From: Trema orientale | Taxonomy: Eukaryota; Streptophyta; Magnoliopsida; Rosales; Cannabaceae | Assembly (NCBI GenBank): GCA_002914845.1 | Contig: JXTC01000301.1 | Location: 238,390-302,389, forward strand | DNA length: 64,000 nt | Direction: 5' to 3' | Shown here: positions 25,295-35,964 of the stretch, piece by piece | Layout: every line of letters begins with the position of its first letter | How positions within the stretch are numbered: position 1 is the first letter of the stretch | Translations under genes and position numbers: made by a program | The notes under the pieces: model-generated | What the model was told of the DNA's origin: nothing | The model's database searches: none | The model's input: only the letters and a program-made list of their open reading frames with translations

Positions 25295-26030
25295 TCATGA
25301 TTAGACTGCGCTTAGAGTAATTTATAGTTTATAGTCATTTTTAATCTGGTAGCTAGAAACAAAATGTAGTAACTTTCGAAGTTTAGATCGATAATATACT
25401 TGAACATTAACCTCGTTAATTATATGATTAAGAAATATGTAGACACCCTTTAATTGAGTGATATAGTCATGTTAGTCTTTATATGATTAGTTGATAAACT
25501 CACCAATTAAACTGATTTACTCTCTAAGTAAAATTGATATACCAATTTATTTTAAAACTAATCAATTTAATTGAAAAAAAAAATGACTTCAAGCTCTCAA
25601 AACCTCTTACTGAGAAATAGCTCTCACTGTGATGAGGCTTGGCAAGTGGACTTCCATTTAAACCTTACGTAAAGATAGTAATGCAACATTCACTTCAAAG
25701 TATAAATATATAAATAAAGTTCTCCAGCATATTGGATGTTAGAGAAAGGAATAAAATGCAAGAATATGAACATATAGCGATAAATAATAAACTTTTGAAT
25801 TAAGGGCTAAATTGAAATTCTTTAAAAAAAAAAAAAAAAAAAAAAACCCTGAACAAGAAGACATACATTAAGCTATGAACTAAAGAAACGTGGAATGTAT
25901 AAACTTAAAAACGAGGACATCTATTATAAAAAAAAACCTGTAAAAACTAGCACTCATCATAATTCTCCCATAAAAATGTAACTAGAAAGCAAGTTCCCTG
26001 TTTGGACGAAGTTATTACATATATATATAT
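25295..26030. other. AT-rich intergenic
   Basis: No gene. A 22-nt A-run lies near 25825-25846, then ordinary AT-rich sequence. Confidence 0.6.
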
Positions 26031-26284
26031 GGGTGAGGTTTCAATGGTTACTACTATATTTACCCATCGATGGTTACTGTTTTTCTAACCGTTAGATTTT
26101 CATCCAACGGTTGTAATTAAATTGATAGTTGTGCAACAAAATTTATTGTAATTAATTAGCTTTAATATTATAATATTTTTTTTAGAAAGTTAACTTAGTG
26201 GTACTCTAATTTAAATAATAAATTTATTATTACACGTATTTTAATGATGGTTACTCATGGAGACGTAACCATTGAAACCTCCTC
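26031..26284. mobile_element. MITE family E, copy 1
   Basis: Left end GAGGTTTCAATGGTTACTAC; the right end is the reverse complement of GAGGTTTCAATGGTTACGTC. There is a second inner inverted block (CATCGATGGTTAC and GATGGTTACTCATGG). Bounded by (TA)n on both sides. The relative is at 58728-58932. Confidence 0.65.
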
Positions 26285-26300
26285 CATATATATATATATA

Positions 26301-26370
26301 GGCACCAATCCAGTATCAATTTAGCCAATGAAAATTTATCATGCACATTTTTTTATATTAAAAAGNAGAA
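26301..26370. repeat. Fragment of MITE family A, inverted
   Basis: Begins GGCACCAATCCAGTA and continues with AGCCAATGAAAATTTATCAT, the inverted counterpart of the right end of family A with its middle missing. One N lies at 26366. Confidence 0.5.
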
Positions 26371-27489
26371 TTAGTGCAATTAGGCTGAGTAAAAGTTCTT
26401 GGGCTCAACTTTTATCTTGAGCAGTTTTATAGTTGTTTAGTTTTTTTAGTAGTATTTATTATGAACTTTCAAATTGCCCTCAATTTTGTTTTACCAACTA
26501 GCTGCAGAGATTTAAAAGTATAGAATGTAATTTTAGTTGAAATATTTTTACTCCAAAATATATTAGATAACTGCCATTTGAAAAAAATTAAAATTTAAAA
26601 CCTGCTACCAGTATTAATTTTGTGAAGTCGTTTTGTTTTCCTTATTTTCTTAGCGGCTGAATTTTTATCAAGATTATTTTTTGAATAAAGTTGCTTATTT
26701 TCCAAAAAAAATATTAGAAGTGCCAAGGACATCTTAACCTATAGTCAAGACCATAAAAAAATCCTAAATAATATTTGTATTATTATTATTATGGTTAAGA
26801 ACTTCTTGACATTCCTAAAAATGTTACTTTTAGAAGAAAAAAGGGCACTAAAAAGTCATTTTGGCCCAAGTTAGTCCTATCCATGCCATTTTCTCTACCT
26901 TGAAAAAAAAAAAGGAAAAAGACACCTAGTACTACCTTTTGATAAATAATACCAAGAGTACTATGTCCAAACTTTTACTTATTTTTGTACTACCTTTTTT
27001 TAGAAAAATAACAAATTCTTACTAAAAATGACTAAATAGCGTCTTAGAATTTCTATTTTTTCTTGTTTCTTTTTGCTATTAGTATACTTGTAGCTGATCA
27101 CTCTTAAAACTAATTACCAATTTATTATTAGAAATAAAAAACTAATTGATTTTTGGAAACTAGAAACCAAAATGGTTACTAAAAACCAATAACTATATTG
27201 GTTTTCACCATAAATATCATAACTATTTAGTTAATAAAAGCTGAAAATTAAATTAGTTTCTATCATAAACAGTAGAACTATTTGGTTAATTCAATTATTG
27301 ATTACTAGAAACCAATTTGGTTATTAGAAACTAATTGCCAGAATCCAAAAACTAATATATATTTTTGTTGCTTTTACTTCAAAAATATAATTACTTAATT
27401 TGAGAACTTGATCATATTCTTCAGCGTCTTTGTTCAATGCCTCATCCAATTCTTGCTATAAGACATTCTTTAAAAAGAAAATCACAATA
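26371..27489. other. AT-rich intergenic
   Basis: No gene. From about 27110 to 27350 short motifs such as AACTAATTACCAA and AGAAACCAATTTGGTTA recur irregularly, leading into the minisatellite that follows. Confidence 0.5.
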
Positions 27490-28405
27490 GCTTTAAGGAA
27501 ACTTTCATTGTTTCCTGTGATTTGAAAAAGAAACCGCAATGGATTCTAGGAAATTTTTGTAGTTTCCTGTGATTTACTTAGCTACAAGGCAATCTGCTAA
27601 AAGGAAAGCACAATGGTTTCCTGTGATTTATTTAGCTACAGGACATTCTGCAAAAAAGAAACCACAATAGTTTCCCGGAAATGTTCATGGTTTCATGTGA
27701 TTTACTTACGTACAGGATATTCAGAAACCACGATGGTTTCCAGTGATTTACTTAGCTACAAGGCAATCTGCTAAAAGGAAACTACAATGGTTTTATGTGA
27801 TTTATTTAGCTACAGGACATTCTGCAAAAAAAAAACCACAATGGTTTCCCGGAAATGTTCATGGTTTCATGTGATTTACTTACGTACAGGATATTCGGAA
27901 ACCACGATGGTTTCCTGTGATTTATTTAGCTACAAGACATTCTGCAANTCTGCTAAAAGAAAACCACGATAGTTTCTTGTGATTTATTTAGTTACAGGAC
28001 ATTCTGCAAAAAAAAAACCACAATGGTTTCCTGGAAATGTTCATGATTTCATGTGATTTACTTACGTACAGGATATTCGGAAACCACGATGGTTTCCTGT
28101 GATTTATTTAGCTACAAGACATTCTGCAAAAAGGAAACCACAATGATTTCCCGGAAATGTTCATAGTTTCATGTGATTTACTTACGTATAGGATATTCAG
28201 CTAAAGGAAACCAAAATGATTTCTAGGAAACCTTTGTGCTTTCCTGTGATTTACTTATATACATGGCTTTCGATTAAAGGAAACCAAACTAGTTTCTAGG
28301 AAACCTTTGCAGTTTCCTGTGATTTACTTACTTACAAAACATTCCGCTGATAGGAAATCAAATTAAACCAAATTGGTTTCCAAGAAACCTTTGTGGTTTC
28401 CTGTA
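27490..28405. repeat. Minisatellite with higher-order structure (array 1)
   Basis: A recurring GATTTA...CTACAGGACATTCTGC...GGAAACCACAATGGTTTCC unit. Anchoring on GATTTA gives positions 27571, 27625, 27699, 27745, 27799, 27873, 27919, 27981, 28055, 28101, 28175, 28248 and 28321. Spacings are 54-74-46, 54-74-46, 62-74-46, then 74, 73, 73. Three successive composite units of 174, 174 and 182 bp are thus visible, followed by simple 73-74 bp units. Many units hold a near-perfect palindrome, e.g. GGAAACCACGATGGTTTCC at 27897-27915. One N at 27947 lies in the 62-bp spacing. An open frame here is a by-product of the repeat. Confidence 0.9.
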
Positions 28406-28429
28406 AAAAAAAAAAAAAAAGATGACTTA

Positions 28430-28600
28430 TTTACTAAAATACCACTGCGTTTTCTAACTTTCAAAGTATTTAGAAAAATACCATAAAAAGGTCATACGAA
28501 TTTTTATTATTTTTGAAAGGTCGTAAATTTGGTATTATTTTTTGAAAAATAGGTATAAGTGTCCAAAACCCAAAAAAAAAGGACTAATACCACTTGTTAG
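28430..28600. repeat. Dispersed repeat F, one of an inverted pair
   Basis: Contains GGTCATACGAATTTTTATTA and GGTCGTAAATTTGG, inverted relative to 31035-31115 (CCAAATTTACGACCTCC and AAAATCTCGTACGACC). A further diverged relative may lie at 31845-31925. Confidence 0.5.
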
Positions 28601-29039
28601 GTCTAGCTAATTAATTGCAACATACCTTTTTATACTCTAATTATACCAGTTTTCTGTTAAAAAAAAAAAAAGCCCTTTTTTTGGGTAATAAGTCGTTCCT
28701 AACCAAATCCGTCTCAAAGGAGAAATTTAGTTGCTCAAAGTGATAATTAACAAATGATAAAACAAAGCTGTTAATTTTGATTTATGTATCTTGAAAAGTA
28801 AGATTACCTACTTATTTAGTTGCAGCCCAACTCCTAGTATGAGCAGTAGTCCACCATTACACGCGGATCATTCAAACCCAAATGACAAAGAAAACAAATA
28901 TCCACAATTTAAGAAGAGAATGACACATGATCTTCTTTATCCTATCATGATATCATATTCCATTTGTTTTCGAAGGCGGGAAAAGTGTTTTCTTGTTTCC
29001 ACTTGATCTCTAATTCATTCTCGAAATTTTTTTTTATCA
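28600..29039. other. Intergenic, nothing recognised
   Basis: A 71-codon open frame around 28791-29006 has no recognisable domain and no codon signature. I do not call a gene. Confidence 0.5.
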
Positions 29040-29048
29040 TTTTTATTA

Positions 29049-29430
29049 GTGAAAATTAGGCCTTGTACGATATTTTTAGAAAAAAAAAAACACAAAAATA
29101 CGGTAGTCAGTATTTTTTTCAATTCCTATACAGTTTTTATTAGAAAAATATCATTTTTAAAAATACATTTAGAAAAATATCATTTTTAAAAATAGTAACT
29201 AATAATCGATAACCAGTTTTTGAGTACTGGTAACTAGTAACTAAATATATTTATAACTGGTAATTGATTTTCAGAAACTAACCATTTTAAAAATAGTATT
29301 TTTTAAAAAAAAATTTAAAAAAATAATATTTTTTCTAATAAAAATCGTACGGGAATATAAAAAAACAAGAATTAATCTCCGTATTTTTGTAATTCTTTTT
29401 TGTTTTTATAAATAAAAGTGTTAGAAACCT
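29049..29430 (+). mobile_element. Mutator-like MITE family G, copy 1
   Basis: A 382-bp element with a perfect 9-bp duplication TTTTTATTA (29040-29048 and 29431-29439). It starts GTGAAAATTAGGCCTTGTAC and ends GTGTTAGAAACCT. Long imperfect inverted arms meet in the TTTTTATTAGAAAAATATCA region (left) and its complement (right). Between the arms are iterations of GTAACTAGTAAC-type sequence. The 9-bp duplication is the basis for a Mutator-like call. Other copies are at 35485-35952 and about 52545-52859. Confidence 0.75.
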
Positions 29431-29439
29431 TTTTTATTA

Positions 29440-31030
29440 TTTGTTCATCAATATGCTTCTAGTGCCCATTATCTCCGCTCTAATAGATAGATACCACGTG
29501 GACCGTTTAAATACCTAGAAAAAAAGCTTATGCGGTTAATTGGTGGGTTAACCACATAAATAATTAGATATAATATCGTTCAGTGGCGGAACTAGGACAA
29601 TTTTGCAATGAGGGTGAAAGAATTTTTTTTTTAAAATGTAATAACTACACCAAAAAATATCTAAAATTTCATAATAGTAATAAAATGTGAAAAAGAAAAC
29701 AGTTTGAAATGCAAAAGCAAAATCACATTATTAAATTTTCTATTTTAGAAACTTTTCAAATAAATAAAAAATACAAAATGCATACTAGGAGCCATAATTA
29801 TGGGACTTCTATTTTCAATTCCAATAAATATATGAAGGAACTTAAATTTTATTTAGTTCTAAGAATCTTGCATTTGAATTGTTATTTTCTTTTCTTTCGT
29901 TTTTAGAGTTTTTCGCTTTGATTTTTTTTCAACTAGTCAATCAAAAAAGTTTTCTACAGGTGTTGTTAGAATATTCTCTCCCTCTCTTTTCAATCTGCAT
30001 CTAAAAAGATATATTAACTCTTATTAAAAAAATACAAAAACAAAAACTCTATTTGATATTTAAAAATAACAAATCAAAATATTTGTTTGACTAAATTATT
30101 TTTAATTTTTTTATCAATAAGGGTATATTTATAACTTTATTTTGAAAAAAATAAATACCTTAATATCACTAGTGGTGCCAAAATTGATAAGAGAATTAAA
30201 TTGATAAAATAAATAAGAAAATATCTATTTTAGGAACGATAAGTGGTGCGAATACTAAAAACTATAATTTTTAAAATATTCAATGGTGTTAATTTATATT
30301 AGGGTACCTTTATACCACTTGGGATGTAAATATGGTTCTTTTCTTCGGAAGTCTTAATATATACCTAAATGGCCCAATGCACAAAAACAATAAAAATGCC
30401 AAAAAAAAAATCAAAAAATGTTTAAAAAAAATGAATAAATTTCCATAATATTATTAAAAAAAAAAAAGAGAAAAACAAATAAAAATAGGACACATTGGCA
30501 AGTCATTCAGTATTAGATGATTTAATTGTTATTAAGTACTAGATGATTTAATTGTTATTGAATAGAAGTAAAAACAAGTTTCCTCTCAAATAAGATAAGC
30601 AAATACATAGCTTCAAACGCTAAAATAAACCACTAAATCTTCCAATTAAAAACTTTTGGTATAAATGAAATACAAATTAACAACTAATATGATTTTAATT
30701 AAAAGTAATATATGAAAGATTTTCCTTAATTTGATTTTCTCTTCACTATTCTTTTTTATTTTTTGGAGGTTTGAAGACTTTGAATTGGGAGAATAAGAAA
30801 ATTCTATTGAGAGAAGAAGGAAAATATTTTCCAATTCCCTTTTTTTTTTTTCTTCCCAATTTTAAATTTAAAAAATAAATAAAAAGAAATTTAAATTTTA
30901 ATTGGGTCATTATTAAATGGATAAAAATGTCAATTCATAACTTATATAGAGATATTATTGAAAGAAAAATTTTTAGTGGGGCAAAGTAAAATATGGAATA
31001 TATTTTACATATAAAACTGAATTAAAAAAG
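29440..31030. other. AT-rich intergenic, one hAT-like end
   Basis: At about 29581 the motif CAGTGGCGGAACTAGGA resembles the CAGxGGCGGAxCxxxG terminus of plant hAT elements, but no partner end is found. Remaining sequence is low-complexity AT, including A-runs near 30400-30470. No gene. Confidence 0.45.
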
Positions 31031-31034
31031 GAGA

Positions 31035-31115
31035 TTTGGACACTTTTACCTGTCTTTTTAAAAATAATTCCAAATTTACGACCTCCAAAAAATAATAAAA
31101 ATCTCGTACGACCTA
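31035..31115. repeat. Dispersed repeat F, inverted partner
   Basis: Reverse complement of the 28478-28570 segment, about 80 bp at moderate divergence. With it, it brackets a 2.5-kb interval holding a family-G MITE. Confidence 0.5.
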
Positions 31116-31454
31116 AATTGATATTTTTCTTAATATTAGCTACAGAAGACGTGGTTGCATTTTATGTAAATAAGACCATCTTTATAAAGTATGTTTATAT
31201 AAAAAGCGTCCCGATAAATTAACCAAAGTAGTGGTTGGCCCAATGATTTTATGTTAAATCACGATCAGAAAAGTTTTGTAAATAGAAAAATTTTAAACGA
31301 TCAATTCCGCTACGTTTCTGAATTTTATAAAACTATGGTGTTCTTGAAAATGATTTTACGAAAATATTTTCCGGAATTTTATTCCAGCAAACACCAGCAA
31401 TTATTATTTAAAATTAAATATACAATGTAGTTTAGTAATTTAACTTACCTAATC

Positions 31455-31660
31455 ACTAATAAACTTTTTTTCTTCCTGATTTCTCTCTATTTTGGGGGGA
31501 GAAATAAAAGGTGGGACTCACTTAAAATTTTTTTACTCATTTTTTCCTTCTATTCTTTTTTTCCTCTTACCAAACAACCAACTTTTTTTTTTCTCTCCAT
31601 TTTTCATTCTTACCCTTTCCTTCCTTCCATTTTCTCTCCTATCAAACATAAAGTTTCTCT
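31455..31660. repeat. Partial MITE family H
   Basis: Polypyrimidine-rich block with GGTGGGACTCACTTAAAATT, TTACCAAACAACC and TCTCCTATCAAACATAA, corresponding to the right half of the elements at 34909-35339 and 46747-47162. The left end is missing. Confidence 0.5.
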
Positions 31661-31669
31661 GTTACAGTT

Positions 31670-32209
31670 TAAGGGACTTTTGGGTCTGGAGTAACTTTCT
31701 TATATGTCATATATCTAATAACATAGTGGGATTTAATGGTCTATAGCCCAATGGATCATTTAATTAAATTCCTTAATAACTATGCTAATAACATTACAAG
31801 GGCGAATGGGGGACAAATGGGAGCCATAACTTTTTTTAAATGAAAATGACACCACGTACCGTTTTTAAAAAAAATATTCCATTTATACGACCTAGCTAGT
31901 AATATTAATTTTGTATGACATTTTCTAAAAATTGGACAGTTTTTCTCTTCTTCTTCCTCTTTTATTAAGCACGACTTAATCGGATTTAGTCGATTGATTC
32001 TTGAGCAATTCTTCTTCTTTATAAATCCTTTTCATCTTTTTCTTTATTGGGATTTTTCTTCTTAGTTTTAGCCATGGTTGAAACACGAGCTCAATCGGCT
32101 CGAACATGGGTGAGGTTTCTGAGTCGATTTTTCCCGAAATCGGAAGGGACCCCCTTTGGATGACCCTATTTCTTAAACCAATTTGCCTAAAATTAGAGGG
32201 AAGAGGAAA
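31670..32209. other. Intergenic; moderate-complexity stretch 31960-32210
   Basis: A non-repetitive stretch near 32070-32170 opens with ATGGTTGAAACACGAGC and reads about 29 codons before a stop. It has no recognised domain, and it lies directly before the second minisatellite. It may be part of a larger mobile element; not called as a gene. Confidence 0.35.
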
Positions 32210-32655
32210 GATTCACAATGATTTCTTAGAAATTTTCCGTAGTTTCCTGTGATTTACATCGCTACAGGGCATTCTACAAAAAGGAAACTACTATAGTTTC
32301 CAGGAAATCATCATGGTTTCTTGTGATTTACTTACCTATAGGGCATTCTACAAGAAGAAAACCACAATAATTTCCAAGAAATCATGAAGGTTTCTTGTGA
32401 TTTACATAGCTACAGAGCATTCTGCAAAAAGAAAACCACAGTAGTTTCTGTGATTTACTTAGGTACAGGGTATTCTATAAAAAAGAAACCACAATAGTTT
32501 ATAGGAAACTTTATGGTTTCCTGTAATTTACTTAGTTACAGAGCATTCTACAAAAAAGAAACCACAATAGTTTCTAGGAAACTACGAAGACTTTTTGTGA
32601 TTTACTTAACTACAGAGCATTCTGCAAAAAAAAAAAAAAAACCATAATAGCATTT
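32210..32655. repeat. Minisatellite array 2, 74-bp unit
   Basis: The same monomer as array 1 at 27.5-28.4 kb, in the same orientation. GATTTA-type anchors are at 32251, 32325, 32399, 32452, 32525 and 32599, i.e. spacings 74, 74, 53, 73, 74. It lacks the 54-74-46 composite order of array 1. It ends in A-runs at 32624-32640 and 32657-32670. Confidence 0.85.
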
Positions 32656-32739
32656 GAAAAAAAAAAAAAAGAGGAGAAAGAGTTGGGGAAAAAAGAACTA
32701 CAAAGTGAGCTTATAGTGGTTTGAATGCCTAAAGATAAG

Positions 32740-34231
32740 GGGAGACACTCTTGACCTAGACAAGAACAATACCCGGATTTGCTCCACAACCTTCTCGTCT
32801 TCCCGTCTATTCTCGAAAGTCGTTTGATTGATTCAGTGGGTGGTCACCTTCTCGATTCCTAACAAAGAGATCCACAGACGAACAAGAAGACAATCTCCTC
32901 GAACTAATTTCTCCGGGATGGCCCAAAAATACCAAGGATGGTGAATCCTAGTACTGGCCGATTTTTGCTCTCTCTCTTTTTCTCTGCTATGCGTATGACA
33001 CTCTCTTCTCAACGGGGTATTTCACGTGTAGTCGATATCACTGTGCAGTTAGGGAACTTTTCTCTTAACTATAGAGAGATTAGTAAACCCTAATGGGCTT
33101 ATTGGACTTGTTAGGCTCAACTGATCATCAAATAACTATTGGGCTTTATGAGCTAGACAGGGGATCAGATGGATCCATAAAGCCCAAGTTCCAATAGACC
33201 ATATACTCATAATCAAAATTAACTTATAATTATGATTGGAGCCTTGTCCATTAATATTGGGGCACACCACTATAGGCCCAATATTGAACTCTTGAACTAA
33301 ATGTCATTTATTATCTGTGAAGCTTATTATTAAATAATTAGCTTGATCCATTTAGTATATACTATACCTATAGATATACCCCTAATGCAATACCGTACTA
33401 GCAAGGTGAAATTACTGTATTACCCTTCTAGTACATATTTACCTTTGAGTTGTTATTTTTCATCTAATGGATAATAGTTGACTACGGTGTTTGTATCAGC
33501 TTATACCAACACAGTCAAATTCACATAGTGAATACCGGGGCTATGGTTTATATTATCCAAGTACTTGAAAAAACTCAAAGTGACATTATATGCAAGGCAT
33601 CCATCATGAAAAATGTTCTACATATTTCATACACCTTATCTTCCAAGATACCAGAGTTCGAACCATAAATCGGAACTAGTCCTTTTGTAACTTAAAAAGA
33701 TAAAACACATAAAAATAAGTTTGTAAAACACTAGATTAAAGTTTTCTAAAATAGTGCTAGATTAGTGAAATTAGAAATTTAAGTTACGGCACTTAACCTT
33801 AAATTCTAATTTACTCGGTCATGTTCGATACTGTTATAACTTTCTTATAACACACTAGTGTTTCTATCCGAAGACATTGGTGACTTCATTATGAAAATAG
33901 ACAACACTACATTCTATAGCATAGTAAAATATTTCATCTTCAATATGCAGAATGCGAACAATTTAATTTAGACATAATGAAATAAAGAATATAATATCTC
34001 CCACATATGAACTCATCATATGAATAATTCTTTATTACTCATTATATGTCTTGGAATCTTTTGATGCTTATATAAGATAAATATACACATTACATGTATA
34101 TCAAATGGATATAAATGAAATAAAAATTCATAACATAGAATTTATTAATAACAAATAGATAACAAATAATTCAAAAAATATTGTTTATAATGTCAAAATA
34201 ATAAACTGCTTTATAGGACATTATTCCAATA
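32740..34231 (-). mobile_element. LTR fossil, family J, truncated copy
   Basis: Aligned by eye for about 1.45 kb with the complete LTR at 61801-63475, in the same orientation; shared landmarks include GAACTTTTCTCTTAA, GCCTTGTCCATTAATATT and CTTATCTTCCAAGATACC. It ends near 34231 at CATTATTCCAATA, matching the TGTTGGGAATATGCCC start of the complete copy on the minus strand. The outer part at the low-coordinate side is missing, and no coding region is attached. TG..CA ends and LTR style suggest Ty1/Copia, not searched. Visible divergence between the copies indicates old insertions. Confidence 0.65.
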
Positions 34232-34261
34232 ATAATAACATAGGGATAAAATATATAATTA

Positions 34262-34403
34262 TTTGTAATTAAACTAGCTTTCTTTCTTCTCGACATATTA
34301 AATAACTATGGGGGAAAGACACTTTCATTTTCATCCTACATATTTTTTTTTCCTCCTATTTTTTCTTTCTCTCATATTTTCTTTCCTCTCTACCAAACAT
34401 AGC
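34262..34403. repeat. Partial MITE family H
   Basis: The right-hand part only: a pyrimidine-rich run ending CTCTCTACCAAACATAGCG, matching the right terminus of 34909-35339. Confidence 0.6.
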
Positions 34404-34890
34404 GAGGGTCGAGATTCCCTTGCACTATAAATAAGGCTCTAGAACCAAACTATGAGAGGCTTCTTAGCACGTGCAAGGCTTGGCCTTTAATAAAGTTCTC
34501 AAAGGTGACAAATGGCAGCATGTGCGGAGCCACATGCCGCTAACAGTAGGCCTTTACCCCCCGTAATTTTTGGAAATTTAAAAATTATACGTTTAATTAT
34601 GTTTAATAGAAAAAAGATACTTTCCCCCTTAAAATTCCAAAAATTATAGACATGCCCTTCCAAAAATTCAAACTTACACACATGCCTTACTAAGGCCTTA
34701 AATTTTAAGACATAGTTTGAGCTAAAAAATAAAATGTTTATCGGGTGTACTTTTCAAGAAAATATTACAGTGATAGTAGTTTCTTTTATAGAAAAATTGG
34801 TAAATAAAAAGACTGAACACCAAAAAGTGCCACTCAACTTATTCTTCTCATGTTTTCTGTTGTTTCAAGTTTCAACTCAAAAGCTCATAA
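34404..34890. other. Intergenic with hAT-like fragment
   Basis: GTGCGGAGCCACATGCCG near 34522 resembles the GGCGGAGCCAC terminus of the hAT MITE at 56957, but the element is incomplete. No gene. Confidence 0.4.
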
Positions 34891-34908
34891 AGAAGTGAAT
34901 TTAACTAA

Positions 34909-35339
34909 GGCTATGTTTGGTAAGAGGGAAAAGTGAGAGAAAGGAAAGAGTTGGGGGGGAAAAGTGAAGGGGAAATGAAAAATGAGATTGTTTGGTAGGA
35001 AGGAAAAAGGAAGAGAAAGGAAAAAGAGAAAGAAAAGGGGAGGGAAAAATAACATATGGGCTCCGTAGAAATTTTCCTCTCCAAATTGGAGGGAAAGAGG
35101 GAAGGAAAAAAAAATTAGTGAATGAAAAATTAAATTTACTAAATTATCCTTTTATATCAATTTTTAAAATAATAATATAGAGGATTTAAAATAGTCATTT
35201 TAAAATATATCAATTTTCTTTCCTCCCTACATACCAAACGATTATGAGGGAAATGCACTTTTTTTCTTTCCTACACATTTTTTTTCCCTCTTATTTTTTC
35301 TTTCCCTACTATTTTCTTTTCTCTCTACCAAACATAGCC
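34909..35339. mobile_element. PIF/Harbinger-like MITE family H, full copy
   Basis: A 431-bp element with inverted ends GGCTATGTTTGGTA and TACCAAACATAGCC, flanked by TAA on both sides (34906-34908 and 35340-35342). The interior is purine-rich on the left and pyrimidine-rich on the right, so the whole element can fold back. It sits exactly within the left target duplication of the SINE at 35343. Relatives: 46747-47162 (full), 34262-34403 and 31455-31660 (partial). Confidence 0.8.
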
Positions 35340-35342
35340 TAA

Positions 35343-35468
35343 GTGCAGTTGGTCCAAGGCTTGAGGGATATGTGTGAGTTTGAAGGAGGTCAGGAGTTCA
35401 AGCCTTGGTAGTGTGTGTGTTATTTTCTTTTAAATTTGTAGTAAGTGGTGGTCATTAGTTAAGCCCCA
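35343..35468 (+). mobile_element. tRNA-derived SINE (copy 3)
   Basis: Same family as 12587 and 47620. It starts within box A (GTGCAGTTGGTCCAAGG), has box B-like GGAGTTCAAGCC near 35393, the tail GTGGTGGTCATTAGTTAAGC and no long A-run. The 16-bp duplication AAGTGAATTTAACTAA flanks it at 34893-34908 and 35469-35484, separated from its left end only by the MITE at 34909-35339. Confidence 0.8.
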
Positions 35469-35484
35469 AAGTGAATTTAACTAA

Positions 35485-35952
35485 GTAAAAATTAGGCCTT
35501 GTACGGTATTTTTAGAATTTTATTTTTGCAAAATACGGTAGGATATGTTTTTTTAAAGATTCGGTACAATTTTTATGAGAAAAATATCATTTTAAAAAAT
35601 ATTTAGAAAAATATCATTTTCTAAAATAGTAACTAGTAATTGGTAACTGGTAACCAAAAGTATTTATAATTTCGGTACAATTTTTATGAGAAAAATGCTA
35701 TTTTAAAAAATATTTAGAAAAATATCATTTTTTAAAATAGTAACTAATAGCTAGTGACTAAAGGTATTTATAATTGGTATATAACTTGTATCTGGTGACC
35801 GGTAATTAGTTTTTAAAAATTGGTAATTAGTAACAATTTCAAGAATGACATTTTTCTAATAAAAACCGTTCGGAAATTAGGAAAAAAAAAAAACCTGACC
35901 TCTATATTTTTGTAATTTTTTTTATTTTTATAGGTAAGAGTATTAGAAACCC
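35485..35952 (+). mobile_element. Mutator-like MITE family G, copy 2
   Basis: A 468-bp element starting GTAAAAATTAGGCCTTGTAC and ending ATTAGAAACCC, flanked by a perfect 9-bp duplication TTTAACTAA (35476-35484 and 35953-35961). The left duplication lies inside the right target duplication of the SINE just upstream. An internal segment of about 110 bp (FGGTACAATTTTTATGAG-type block: GGTACAATTTTTATGAGAAA) is repeated in tandem near 35561 and 35675. Confidence 0.8.
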
Positions 35953-35964
35953 TTTAACTAATAA

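Noticed and set aside
27490-28405. CRISPR-like array
   Set aside because: The spacing is tandem with no unique spacers, the units are diverged, and this is a plant nuclear sequence.
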